From the NCBI RefSeq assembly GCF_000143415.4, contig NW_003314280.1, positions 1,720,502-1,780,060 of the forward strand: 59,559 nt of DNA, in the 5' to 3' direction. The notes under the pieces were generated by a model. It saw only the letters and a list, made by a program, of their open reading frames with translations, was not told the DNA's origin and ran no database searches. Both the position numbers and the translations under genes were made by a program. This DNA comes from Selaginella moellendorffii. Taxonomy: Eukaryota; Streptophyta; Lycopodiopsida; Selaginellales; Selaginellaceae. Below, in pieces: positions 44,647-59,559 of the stretch; the first letter of the stretch is position 1; each line of letters starts with the position of its first letter.

Positions 44647-45926
44647 ATGGCGATGGCGACACCACCGCCGTCGTTCCAGACGACGTCGATCCATGCCCGG
44701 CGAATCCCTCGTCAGTGCTCAAGAACACGCTGTGCAAGCTCTCGCGAAACTCACCCTTTTCGAAGCTTGGTTTCCTTCGTGAAGCGGCTACTGAAGGAGG
44801 GACATCACGTTGTCGGGGTACTTAGGCTAATCGATTCTACTTAGAAATTGCTTTTGTTGTTTGTGCGAGCTTCCGGGGGAGAGAAAGAAGGCCGACCTTG
44901 TCACGGAATTAGGCGCCTTTGACGATATTGTCCAAGTTTTCCATCTCGCGGGCCGTGACTTTCAGCTACAAGGAGGTAACTTTGCTTGACTCCTTCGATT
45001 CAACAGCTCTCTGCCAGCTATGGTCTAGTCTTGTATCTCGAACTTTTACTGGTTCGCTTTTTCTTGTCTTTGGTTCTTCTTCCAGACCGAGATTGTTGAT
45101 CCATGCGTACTTGGAACTCTGAACGTGCTCAATGCCTGGAAACAATCCACAACAGTCAAGCGAGTGGTGTGCACGTCATCCGTGGCTTCTGTTAGTGCGA
45201 GGAACGACTTGATGAATCGGTGTGGAGCTCCCCAGACTGCTGCCGTGAGATTGAGGTAAGATTCTTATTTCCACAAGCAAGAAAGAACGAATTCTTACAA
45301 GTTTTTCAAGTCCAAATGTGGTATGGTCTGGGAAAGACTCTACCCGAGCAAGCAGCACTCGAGTTTGGGAAAGAAAACGGCATAGAGGTGATCACAATCG
45401 CTCCCAGCGTCGTGGGAGAACTTCTCTCGTCCAAGGCCACGCCACCGCAAGCGCTGCCGATATTCTCCGACTGCGAGTGATCTCGAAAGCAGAACAAAAA
45501 TAGTTTTGAGATTCCAAACACATTGTAGGAGCCACGGACTGTTTCGATCAGGCTGGATACGTTCATCTCGACGACGTTGCTCAAGCTCACCTCCCTGCCT
45601 ATACGAATCCCAAAGGCACTGGAAGATATGTTTCTTCGATCAACATGAGCTCTACCGAGCACGCCAGCTTCCTGTCCAAGACGCATCCCAAGCACCAAAT
45701 CGTCCCCCTCCTCCCCCGACGAGTAAGATCACGCAACAATTTTTTTTAATTTTTCTCGCAGTTCTCATTCCTTTTCATGCTTGCAGGATCGAGGTCGTCA
45801 TATTTCACGGGATTCAACTCCACAAAGCTTCAGGACGATCTTGGGATCCAATTCAAGTCGCTGGAGCAAATGTTTGAGGATTGCGTTGACAGCTTCGAAC
45901 GCAAAGGCCTCATAACTCGAGTTTGA
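44647..45926 (+). pseudogene. CCR-like reductase, decayed copy with foreign exon 1 sequence
   Basis: The start MAMA is followed by about 100 bp with no counterpart in the other copies (44658-44760, GC-rich, coding potential unclear) and then VSFVKRLLKEGHHVVG. The nucleotide-binding motif is gone. The intron 1 donor and half of exon 2 are missing. Exon 3 lacks the KPDDV codons. Exons 4 and 6 are readable ([37 protein letters not shown]). Its mirror at 31658-32852 lacks the foreign piece, so that insertion is younger than the inverted duplication or was lost there. Confidence 0.7.
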
Positions 45927-46453
45927 TAGTTGACTTTAATGCTAAGGAAATCCTCCTTGAATAAAGTCTCTGTGATTGTGATCGAGCATCCAAGAAAACA
46001 GAGAACAAGATTAAAGTCCATGTGTAGAATACCTTTGTCATCAATGCCTGTCTAAATCGTTTGGGATTGGCAGACACTAGTTTCTAAAATGTACACTCGA
46101 ACATCCATTCAAACCATCTTCGCTCGCATGTCTTCAATGCAGAATTTGTGCCGATTGTGTAGTCGTCAAAGACGAACCCAAATTTGTGTCAATCGCTGCA
46201 GCGACCCAGTCTCGCAAAAACTCTTTTCTAATTTCCACTCTTTATACGATGCTTGCCACTATTTCGTGTCCTAGTGAAACAAAACTTGGTGTAAAAGTTC
46301 CATACCACCACGTTTGACCGGCAAACAGTGAGAGTTTGACTGGCACTGCGCTGGTCAACCCTGCCACCTCCGAGAAAGAAAAAAACAAATGCGAAGGTTT
46401 TACATGCCGGGTGCCATTCCGGGAACCAGCCAATTCCTGTGAACCCTCCCTGC

Positions 46454-46460
46454 TATAAAT
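46454..46460 (+). promoter_or_regulatory. TATA box of the OMT gene
   Basis: TATAAAT lies 209 nt upstream of the ATG, predicting a leader of about 180 nt. The surrounding block, including the pyrimidine-rich CTCCTCTCTCACATCTCC, is shared by all four OMT copies. Confidence 0.6.
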
Positions 46461-46668
46461 TGGAGCCTCCTCTCTCACATCTCCATAAATCGACGATCAT
46501 AACTGAGGTCCACTCTACAAATTTGGAGCTCTTCCATCTCTAATTCCAGTTCTAATCCCAGTTCTCCTAATAGATTCTAAAAAATCGAGAGAATCGATCG
46601 CAAGTGCAAGTCTCCTGCTGTCGAAAGCTCTCCCCAATTGCTGATCGGATTTTGCGCCCTTGATCCAA

Positions 46669-47992
46669 ATGGCAATGACGTCGCCTCTATCGATCCACGA
46701 TCCTCTGTTCTTCGACGATGATGACCAATCCATTGGCGAGGTTCGCAATTCCCAATTTACCGAGGACGAGATCCTTGGCCGCATGGAATGCCTGGGCATG
46801 ATCCACGCCTTCGTCACGCCCTTTGTGCTCAACGCCGCCATCAAGCTCCGGGTCTTCGACATCGTCGCGCACGCCGCAATTCCTCCCACCGCGGAGGAGA
46901 TCATGGCCAAAATCTCCTCCTCGTCCTCATTCGCCGCCACCGCCCCCGCCGCCACTCCCCAGCTCGGGGTGCTCCGCCGGATCCTCCGGTTCCTGTCGCA
47001 GAGAAAGGTCCTCCGCCACGTCAGCCGAGACGACGGCCACGTCGGCTACGCGCTCACGGGAATCTCCACGTGGCTGGTCCGGAGCCGCGCCAGGTCGGAC
47101 TACCTCGCCCCGCTGCTCGCCATGGAAATGCATGCCAGGTGTCAGGCGTCGTGGCAGAGGCTCCACGAGGTCGTGCTCGACGGCGGCGATGCGTTTGATC
47201 GTGCGAACGGGAACTACTTCTGGGACACCGGCCGCCATGACGCGCAGTTTAACCGCGTGGTAAACGACGCGATGATCGCGTTTAGCACCGCCACCATGTC
47301 GCTCGTGCTCGAGAGCTACCGTGGATTCGCGGGCATCCGACGGCTGGTGGACGTTGGCGGCGGCATGGGCCACTCAGTGGCCAAGATCGTGGAGGCATAC
47401 CCCCAGATCCAGGGAGTTAACTACGACCTCTCGCATGTCATAACGACGGCGCCGAAAATCCAAGGTAAAAATGCTTGCCGCTGACCTGGGCCTGTGAGAG
47501 TCTTACACGCGGCTGGCTTACATTTGCAGGCGTGGAGCACGTCAGCGGGGACATGTTTGAGAGCGTGCCCGCGGCGGATGCCATTTTCATCAAGGTGAAG
47601 CTATTACTTCTTACTTGGCGGCTAGATTAATTAACGCTGGATTTGCATTAATGCAGTCGGTTTTACATAATTGGGACGACGAGCACTGCGTCAAGCTCCT
47701 CAACAATTGCTACCGAGCGCTCCCGCAAGATGGGAAGCTCATAATCGTGGATATCATCTACAAGTCGAGCGATACTTTCGCAGCGCTGGAGGCCAACTTG
47801 GACATGATCATGCTGGCCTACACCACGGGCGGGCAGGAGAGAACTCCCAACGAGTGGGAAGAGCTTCTCATCTCTTGCGGCTTTGGCGGGATCACGTTCC
47901 ACACAAACATGCCGACCAAGGAGGGAGTGATCGAGGCTTACAAGATGGTAGAGTTGCGGGACGACGAGCAAGAGAGGATCTCAAGGCTGTGA
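46669..47992 (+). CDS. COMT-like O-methyltransferase, three exons
   Basis: Class II plant O-methyltransferase that moves a methyl group from S-adenosylmethionine to a hydroxyl on a phenolic substrate in the cytosol. Exons 46669-47464, 47530-47594 and 47657-47992 join to 398 residues. The start is the first ATG (MAMTSPLSIHDP). Features are the N-terminal dimerisation region (ECLGMIHAFVTPFVLN), the S-adenosylmethionine motif LVDVGGGMGHSVAK (226 onward), GDMFESVPAADAIFIK and the catalytic HNWDDEHC with His about 291. The order and length match caffeic acid and flavonoid methyltransferases; the exact substrate cannot be told. The last frame ends KMVELRDDEQERISRL, a little longer than usual. It is the only complete OMT of the four copies in the window. 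Confidence 0.87.
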
Positions 47993-47999
47993 ACGAGAG

Positions 48000-48672
48000 A
48001 GATGCTTAAGATCTCCATGGAACAACCATGGAGATTTTAAATTCTAAACTGTACATAAATCAAAGCAAAGTCTTCAAAAACATACTTTACATCTGTTATC
48101 TAAACTGTACAAGAATCAAAGCAACGTTTTTAAACAATGTGGATCATACTGCTTGCGAGTAGCAAAGTTTTCTAGCGAGCTTTGCGATATCGTTGGATCC
48201 TGGCTCGTCTTTTCCAATCCTCGAGTCGGCGAAAACCACACACAAACCTGTCGCGCCTGCCAAAAACCACACACGAGTCAACGACCTTAAACATCATCCT
48301 GGCACAAATAGAGAGGGCACAGTGAGAAAAACAAAAACAATCAAAGAGTTTTCTCCTCGAGTTCTTGACAAAAACCTTTGCTTGGTTTGAGCTCCAGATT
48401 CAAAGTAACTGGAACGGTCAGACGAGGAATGCATCAGCCATTCACGCGAAGAGAAGAAACTTTCCAGAGATCTCAAGAGTCGCACAAACGAGGAAACGTT
48501 TTAAACGCCTACTAGTCAAATCGATCACCCACCAAAACAAGGAAAAGAATAAGAAAGATCTAGGAACTCTAGAGCTCTACGCATAGCACGGCCAGCTATG
48601 TCAACACCAAATCCCCCAGAGAAAGACGTACCTCTCACGTATGACCACATGAACCGCTCGAGCGCGGATCCA
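48000..48672. other. Spacer between convergent OMT and peroxidase genes
   Basis: No gene is seen. The first 150 bases probably include the OMT 3' untranslated region, with a small hairpin-like ATCTCCATGG / CCATGGAGAT at 48009-48033. Confidence 0.4.
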
Positions 48673-50172
<1,500 letters not shown>

Positions 50173-52814
50173 GGTAACAGAAATGCAATATCAATTGCCC
50201 GTTTGATCAGCTGGATGGACTGATATCCCTAAGGAGTAATATGCTCTTTAACCAGCGTTCTTGCTTCCCCACGACCGCCTGACATTGTCAGCCCTATGAT
50301 TCCATGCGGCACAATGCAGACATCCTCGGGGAGTTATACAATGACATCCCACGTCCAGCACAGGATGAACGTATGGATCTCACCCAGAAATTTTAAGCCA
50401 CTTCATTGATGGAAGTTCTTTCCTTCATTTTGATGCATCCTCGCGATGCTCTCAGTCTGCATTTCCACTCGAAGTTCTGTGCTCCGGCTATGCAGCTGTG
50501 CCATCCTTGCACAATCACTCTAAATGCCCTAAAAGCTTTGATGACTAATTTTTGAGCCAGGAAAGATTTTAGACTTCTTTAATCTGCAACAACTTGAGAA
50601 CTGTTGAGGATTAGAAGGGCTTCAACCTGGAGGTGATCGACTTGGAGCTTTGTGAATAGAACGATTAATACATTTGTCTTCAACACAGAAAGATACTAAG
50701 AAAGGTGGCAGAAAAGATTATTAATCGAAGGAAAATAAACACCACTGTGGAAGTTTTGTTGCTTGAAGCTCTTTCGCTGTTTCCAGCCAAAGAACAAACT
50801 CTGTTGATTAAAAAAATTCTGGAAACGAAAGGGCTTGTGTGAAGAGTGAGCCAGGACTGACTGTCACTCACATTGCCTTTATCCTCCTTTGCTGCCAGCA
50901 TCCTTCTCAAATTTTACAGGTTTGTGCTGGAATCTTTAAATGCAGGGAGTGTGAAGTGAGTACTACTCTTCCAGAGCCTACTTTTTTTAATGAAGAAGAG
51001 TCTAAAGCTATTCACATGCTAATCTCAAGTTTAAAATGTTTATATAACATCTCCAGGCTGTGCAACATCTCACTTGAAAGTGAGTGTTTTAAAGTTGGAT
51101 TCTTAATTTAGTAATAGTTATAATACCTAAGTTTCAAGAGAATAGTCTCAGGAGAAAGCCAGCAGCTTCACGCAGAGGCGGAGGAGGCTGGCTGAGGCGC
51201 AGGGCAAGCAGATGAGCACCATCAATCTAACTATTAGACGACAGTCTATCCTAGTTGTCAGGGTATAATGTTTAGAACTAATTAGATTGTTAAATCCCAT
51301 AAAGCATTAAAGAAGAATTCATTGAAATCATTCCCATCATTTATATATCTATATCTTCAAGAATGCTGGAAGGCCAGCTCAATGATCCTAACAAAATCTC
51401 ACTTTGGGCAGTTTTAATCATCTATAGTCATATGGTTTGGAAGTTGATGATCTATAGCTTGAGAATGGTATTTATGCTTTGCTGATAGCCTTGAGCTTGA
51501 GCAGTCATGACACCTGCTTGAAATAGAGGTCAATTGTTTGCTTACAGTGCCTCAAAGCTGTGCCAAGATGTGGTTTAAGGAAGGATGGTCTTGATGAGCC
51601 AGAAACATATATCATGCTTTCAAACCTTTACAACTAATAGATCTTGTTTGAGATGTTTTCATGTACAACTTTGGCCACTACAATCTTAGTATGTTGTGAG
51701 TGCTAGCTTTGATAGCATTTTGGATGCTGGATTTTTTTTCTATATTTTTAAGGTGTTATGATAATTGATAAATGATAAATAATTTCTGAATTATTCATAT
51801 TAAGAGTGACAGAGCCTTATTAAAATTCATAAATTTTATGATAAATTCAAAGAAAATTAAGTTTTTCTGCTAAGTGCAAAAATTTATTAGATCTTGTAGC
51901 ACTTCAACATTACTTTAATAATATATTATAAAAAACAGAATAGAATATGATAGTGGTTTTCTGTATAAGGTTTTTTAATTAATGACAGATACAAGCTTGT
52001 TCTTGACCTCAAATTGCCCACCTACCCCACTTTAGCTAGAATGCTATAATGCTATAATGAGCAATGTTTCTCCACACAAATTAGCTAGCTATGGAACATG
52101 TGGCCAGAGGTCTTATGTCAAATCTATCAAATGAGTCCATGAGCAAGAGAGAGCCATCCAGGCTCCCCTTTCCCTTGATTATGTCCAGTGATAGAAGAGA
52201 GATTTCTAGTGTTCTCTGTTGGATATGAGTGCATCTTCACCAGTTGCCACTCTCTATCACTAATAAGGAAATTTTAATGTCCTTTAAAATGCATTATTAT
52301 TAAAATTTTGTTTGCCACCTTGAGGCCATGACCTGGTACTTATTAGGAGAGTATAAATGTGGTGGCAGAGGTCCTAGTGCCATAGTTTGAGCCACCAGGA
52401 ACAGTTGAATCTTATATAAATTTAAATTTTTATAAATACTATCTTAGCCATTAATTATATTATAAGATTTAATCTCAGCCATAAGGAAAAGAATATTCTA
52501 AGAATGTCCTCAAGAATTTGATAACTCAAAATAGATTTTTATTAAATTCAAGAGTATAAGTTGATTATATTTTAAGATACTGTTTAATATGAAAAATATT
52601 AAAATAATTATAAATCAATTAAAATTAAATAAATATTGAAAAAAATAAAATAATAAAATAAAATAAGAAATTACCAAATAAAATTTTAACATATTATTAA
52701 AAGAAGTTTTTATTTACATAAGCATGAACCTTACCAAATAATGTTTTAAAGAAACATAATAATAATAAAACTAGAAATATTAAGTGATTCATTATTATAA
52801 ATATCCATTTAGTA
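50173..52814. other. AT-rich intergenic DNA, possible PPR scrap at 51540-51640
   Basis: No gene could be read. At about 51585-51635 the frame DEPETYIMLSNLYN followed by a stop resembles the end of a PPR E motif, with decayed sequence before it. It is too short to be sure. The rest is low-complexity AT-rich DNA, especially 52430-52800. Confidence 0.35.
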
Positions 52815-53105
52815 TGCAGATGGCAGATAGAGGCACTAGAGATGGCTTTGTGTCAAGGTTAGAAGCTAGAGCAGTGGGAGAAACCAACAATGTGGGAACT
52901 AAAAAGGCTAACCATATTAGTGGTGGAGAGACTTTGTTGCAAAAGCTGCAATAAGTGTCAAGTTTACCAAAGGGATGTTCTAGTTGATGGCTTTGAATTT
53001 AAGTTCGAGGCCTTGGATCTACATATCCTTTTTCTTACCCAATATATCGGCTAGAAGAGGACTTGGTGGCCCAAGAGGACTTGCCAAGGGTGCCCTTCAC
53101 TCTTT
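52815..53105 (-). pseudogene. Strongly decayed class III peroxidase exon 3
   Basis: Aligns by eye with the third exon of the 48673-50172 gene. The stretch GAGAAACCAACAATGTGGGA against the gene's GAGAAACCGATGGTGTGGGA, followed by a block ending TGGTGGAGAG, corresponds to the haem-histidine region. The stretch near 53060-53105 corresponds to the GGHPWEVLLG segment. Many changes are G to A or C to T, and several indels break the frame. It is an older tandem copy. Confidence 0.65.
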
Positions 53106-53351
53106 GAAAGAACAATGGAATAGAAAATGAAAAAGGGCTTAGTTTTTCTTTGATTTCTTCATATATGCTCATATGAGCTGATTTTAATCTTATTTATTCA
53201 AAAATTTAGAAGGACTTGTTAATACATAACTTTTGATACCTACATATTTGCAACAAAGGAGCTATAGGTGATCAATATCTATGCCATCCACATTGATATA
53301 GTTGACATTCTCCAAAGGTAAAACCTCTTATACTGTGTTGCCATACTTGTT

Positions 53352-53356
53352 TAGAC
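53352..53356. repeat. 5-bp target-site duplication, left (TAGAC)
   Basis: TAGAC precedes the first LTR of the Cassandra-type element and is repeated at 53950-53954. Confidence 0.85.
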
Positions 53357-53478
53357 TGTAAGCAACCAAAGGGAACGACTCGAAAACGATCCATAGGGGT
53401 TCAAATATAGAGGGAAAGGGCCCATAAACAAGAGTGCACCCCCTTTTCCAATCGGTTAAGGGTCTTGGGATACTTGGG

Positions 53479-53533
53479 GTTAAGTGTCCTTGGGTTTGAA
53501 TAGTACTGGGCTGGGTGACCTCCCGGGAAGTCC
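53479..53533 (+). ncRNA. 5S rRNA-like segment in the left Cassandra LTR
   Basis: Covers the region corresponding to the 5S A box, intermediate element and C box (TTAAGTGTCCTTGGG, TAGTACTGGGCTGGGTGACC). In Cassandra such a segment can act as an RNA polymerase III promoter. Only the 3' half of 5S is recognisable, so it is not a functional ribosomal gene. The matching segment in the right LTR is at 53878-53932 and has the more 5S-like TTAAGCGTC. Confidence 0.75.
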
Positions 53534-53755
53534 AAACTCAGAAGCTTACATTTGGTATCAGAGAGGTCTCGGGTCCGACTCTGTTGGTTGGCTAAGGGAA
53601 TCGCACCACATGTTGATTGACATCTGGCTGGTCCAGTTTGCTCCCACTGGGCTCGACCCGAGGGGTAGGGTGTCAAGAGAGCGGGGCTCTCAGGAGAGCT
53701 ACGGCTCTCAGCTTCCGTTCACGAGGGCGTGAACTTGCAGGGAAGCGTGGTGGAT

Positions 53756-53949
53756 TGTAAACAACTAAAGGGAACGACTCGAGAACGATCCATAGGGGTT
53801 CAAATATAGAGGGAAAGGGCCCATGAACAAGAGTGCACCCCTTTTTCCAACCGGTTAAGGGTCTTGGGATATTTGGGGTTAAGCGTCCTTGGGTTTGAAT
53901 AGTACTGGGCTGGGTGACCTCCCGGGAAGTCCAAACTCAGGAGCTTACA
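53756..53949 (+). repeat. Right LTR of the Cassandra element
   Basis: 194 bp, same length and ends as the left LTR, followed by the TAGAC duplication. Confidence 0.9.
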
Positions 53950-53954
53950 TAGAC

Positions 53955-57029
<3,075 letters not shown>

Positions 57030-59559
57030 AAATCTTCCTATATTTGTCCTTAGTATGTAGCCACCAGACTCAAGATTGTATGTGACTTCAAAGCCAAGAA
57101 AGTAGGAGACTTGGCCAAGGTCCCTCATTTGGAATTGCTGGTTGAGAGCAGCTTTTAGAGTAGCAATGGCATTGGTGTCATGAGCAAATCATCAATGTAG
57201 AGGGCCACAATAAGCATGCTCTCAGCATGACCATTCACATACACATTGTCATCAGCATAACAGTGATGAAAGCCTTGAGCATGTAGGGTGGCATCAAATT
57301 TTTGATACCAAATATGGTAGTTCTGTTTTAGGCCATACAAAGTTTTTCACAATTGCCATATAACACCATCAGGGGCAACATCGTCCTCAAAACCAGAAGG
57401 TATATGCATATAGATGTCCTCTTGCAAATCCCCATTTACAAAAATGCAATTTTGACATCCATATGTTGGACTTGCCATTTGTGAGTAGCTGTAAGTGCAA
57501 AAAGGGTATGGAGGCTGGCCATTTTTACAACCGGTGAGAATGTTTCATTGTAGTTAAGGCTATGGACTTGGCGAAAATTGTGAACAACAAATTGTGCCTT
57601 ATGACATACAACCTGACCATCTTTCCCATACTTTTTGGAAGAAAATCCATTTTGGATCCAAAACACGTCGTCCCGGTGGTGCTGAATCAATTGGAACATA
57701 AAGTCCATTAATGCGAATGGAAGCAACTTCTTCTGCAATGGCTTCCATCCAAGATGGAGCCTTAGGTCCTAAGACGGCCTCATCATAGGTCATGGGGATG
57801 CCAATGTCAACAAGGCCACAAAAGTCATCAAGCTCTGCAATATCTGCTTCAGCATTTTCCCGGACTTTCAATGAGGGCTGATGTTCCTGGGGGTGGTCAA
57901 GAACTGGCATTGGATCAGGCATGCCACAACGTCGACAAGTGGGTGGAAGGTGTTGAGGGCCTATCCTCGACTGGAGGAGCATTAGCTGTTTCAAGCATGT
58001 CCAAAAGTGGAGGATTCTCCAGTGGAATCTCTAGTGGCAACTCATGAATAGGATCTTGAGGCGGAGGCAAGAGTGGACCATCGCAATGAAAGAAGGATCT
58101 TGAAGAGCCTCTGTACGCATAGGAAAGTCATCTTCATTGAACTTGACATCTGTGCTTACAAGAGCCTTGTGAGATGCAAGATCCCACAACTTGTAAGCTT
58201 TTCTCTTGATGGTGTCGTCTTGTGTATATCCTACGAAGATGAATTTTTTACTTTTGGGATCTTGCTTTTTTCGAAGTTGATCAAGGGTATATGCGTAAGA
58301 CCCAAAAGTGGGACACATCAGGAGTAGAACTTATCCAAAATACCTTAGGGGTTTTTCCATCCAAAGCAGCCTTGGCAAGGTGATTTTGGACATGCATTGC
58401 TGTGGCTATGGCCTTTTGCCAAAACATCTTGTCAAAATGTGCATCAACTAACAAAGTGTGAATAGCATTGGTAAGAGTGTGATTTTTCCTTTTTGCAACA
58501 CCATTTTGCTAGGGGGTGTAGCGGGCTGTGGCTTGCAGTCGTATGTCTACATCACGACAGATGCCTTGAAGCTCATTGTTGAGGTATTCACCACCACCAT
58601 CAACTTGAAAAGCTTTTATCTTTCAATCAAGGAGATTTTCAATGTAGGCTTTGTACATTTGAAAGGTAGCAACTGCATCACTCTTACGCATCAAGAAGTG
58701 GATGCATGTTCGATGGCTATAGTTATCAATGAATGTGACGAAATATCTTGCACCATCGTGGCTTGGCACATCCATAAGGATGTAAAGATCAGAATGGACT
58801 AAGTCCAGAAATCCAATTGCTCGATGCTTGCTCAACGAAAAATTCCGGTGGTGATGCTTGTCTAAAATGCAAGCTTCACAAAATATAGATGGGATACATT
58901 GGAAATCCAATCCAGTAATAATATCTTGGGATTTCATCTGTTGAAGAGATTTGTAATGGATATGACCAAGTTGCTTATGCCAAAGCTCCGCACGAGAATT
59001 TGCCTCCACAGTTTGAAAGGCCTGAATCTGGTCAGCAGCAGTAATCTCATACAAGTCCCCAAATGCATGGCCCACGAAGCAACTGTGTACCAAGTATGTG
59101 AAAGTCACTAGAGTCAACCAAAGAGACTCCCTTTGCATCAAAGACTACCACTGCATTTTGATCACATATTTTAACAATGGACATTAAGTTTCATTGCAAG
59201 GAGGAAATATGCATGGCACAATCAAATGCCATGGTCCTCTTATGATCAAGTGAGAGCTGAAATTGCCAAATGCCTTCCATGGGGATAGTGGTATTGTCAC
59301 CTAAATAAACACCATGTTTTCCAATGTTTAGCTGATAACACTCAAAAATACACTTCTTATTGCCCATAAGATTAGTACAACAAAAGTCTAGAAGTCACCT
59401 ACTTGGTGTTGCAATTGCCTCTATGTTGTAGAGCTCCTCAACAGCCTCATTTGCTATAGCAATTCCATCACCCTCGAGCAAATTGGGTTTTGCCGGCATA
59501 GCTAGTCGCTTGACAGGCTTGGGAGCAAGGCAATCTCGAGCCCAGTGGCCCATCTCCAA
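57030..59559 (-). mobile_element. Ty1/copia retrotransposon, gag end to reverse transcriptase, degenerate
   Basis: Read from the right edge leftward, a gag zinc-knuckle end (GHWARDCLAPK) is at the window border. Integrase follows: ELWHKQLGHIHYKSLQQMKS, FCEACILDKHHHR, LDLVHSDLYILMDVPSHDGARYFVTFIDNY. A linker comes next, then reverse transcriptase (GPKAPSWMEAIAEE, VDIKIAFL-like MDVKIAFL, MYGLKQNYHIWYQKFD, ALYIDDLLM). The order integrase then reverse transcriptase marks copia. Stops and frame changes separate the blocks, so it is inactive. The tail after YFLGFEV is lost or unreadable, and neither LTR is identified in the window. It belongs to a different lineage from the small elements at 4908 and 39290. 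Confidence 0.75.

Larger units (their letters stand above)
43862..46937. repeat. Block S', inverted copy of 30665-33670
   Basis: Mirror of block S, ending inside exon 1 of the intact OMT gene. The interval 43862-44300 carries no recognisable gene. Confidence 0.8.
53357..53949 (+). mobile_element. Cassandra-type TRIM retrotransposon carrying 5S rRNA-like sequence
   Basis: Two 194-bp LTRs (53357-53550 and 53756-53949) start TGTAA and end TTACA, flank 205 bp, and are bordered by a TAGAC target duplication. The sequence right after the first LTR contains TGGTATCAGAG (53553-53563), the standard binding site for initiator methionine tRNA. There is no coding capacity, so movement would need proteins from another element. 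Each LTR holds a stretch (53479-53533 and 53878-53932) closely resembling the internal promoter half of plant 5S rRNA, with GGGTGACCTCC and GGGAAGTCC. That combination defines Cassandra elements. The LTRs differ at only about a dozen positions. Confidence 0.9.

Noticed and set aside
53401-53732. Open frames on both strands inside 53401-53732
   Set aside because: They overlap the LTRs and internal region of the non-coding Cassandra element.

Overview
The window looks like nuclear DNA of a vascular plant, most likely a Selaginella-type lycophyte. The evidence is plant-specific families (PPR-DYW, B3, class III peroxidase, PCC13-62, PASTICCINO1), many introns of only about 50-85 nt between GC-rich exons, and plant LTR and Mutator elements. 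The species is an inference. No tRNA, rRNA, CRISPR or bacterial-type operon was seen.

Layout. Positions 1-50,200 are a mosaic of duplicated blocks. Block P (1-3365) is inverted at 27060-30370. Block Q (3420-8190) is inverted at 33830-42420, where a 3.6 kb Mutator-like element has since landed. Block S (30665-33670) is inverted at 43862-46937. Block R (8196-17082) is repeated directly at 17113-23872 with an internal 2.6 kb loss. The blocks carry damaged copies of PPR genes, a cinnamoyl-CoA reductase-like (CCR-like) gene, phosphoglycerate dehydrogenase (PHGDH), PASTICCINO1, a PCC13-62 desiccation protein, a B3 factor and the 5' end of an O-methyltransferase (OMT).

Genes that read as intact or nearly so: CCR-like reductase (11825-13141, minus), B3 protein (19237-19968, minus, shortened tail), polyol/sugar transporter (25003-26818, plus), CCR-like reductase (42453-43769, plus, with one odd splice site) and OMT (46669-47992, plus). 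A class III peroxidase (48673-50172, minus) is intact except for one frameshift. The last CCR-like, OMT and peroxidase genes lie within 8 kb and belong to families used in phenylpropanoid and lignin chemistry. Whether they act together cannot be told from sequence.

From about 50.2 kb the DNA is AT-rich and repeat-laden. It holds a decayed peroxidase copy, a complete 593-bp Cassandra-type TRIM retrotransposon whose LTRs carry a 5S rRNA-like segment, long microsatellites, and a degenerate Ty1/copia element that runs off the right edge.

The most interesting structure is at 29946-31179. It is a near-palindrome of two promoter-bearing OMT 5' fragments facing each other across a loop of about 95 bp, so transcription from either side would give a hairpin RNA matching the intact OMT gene.
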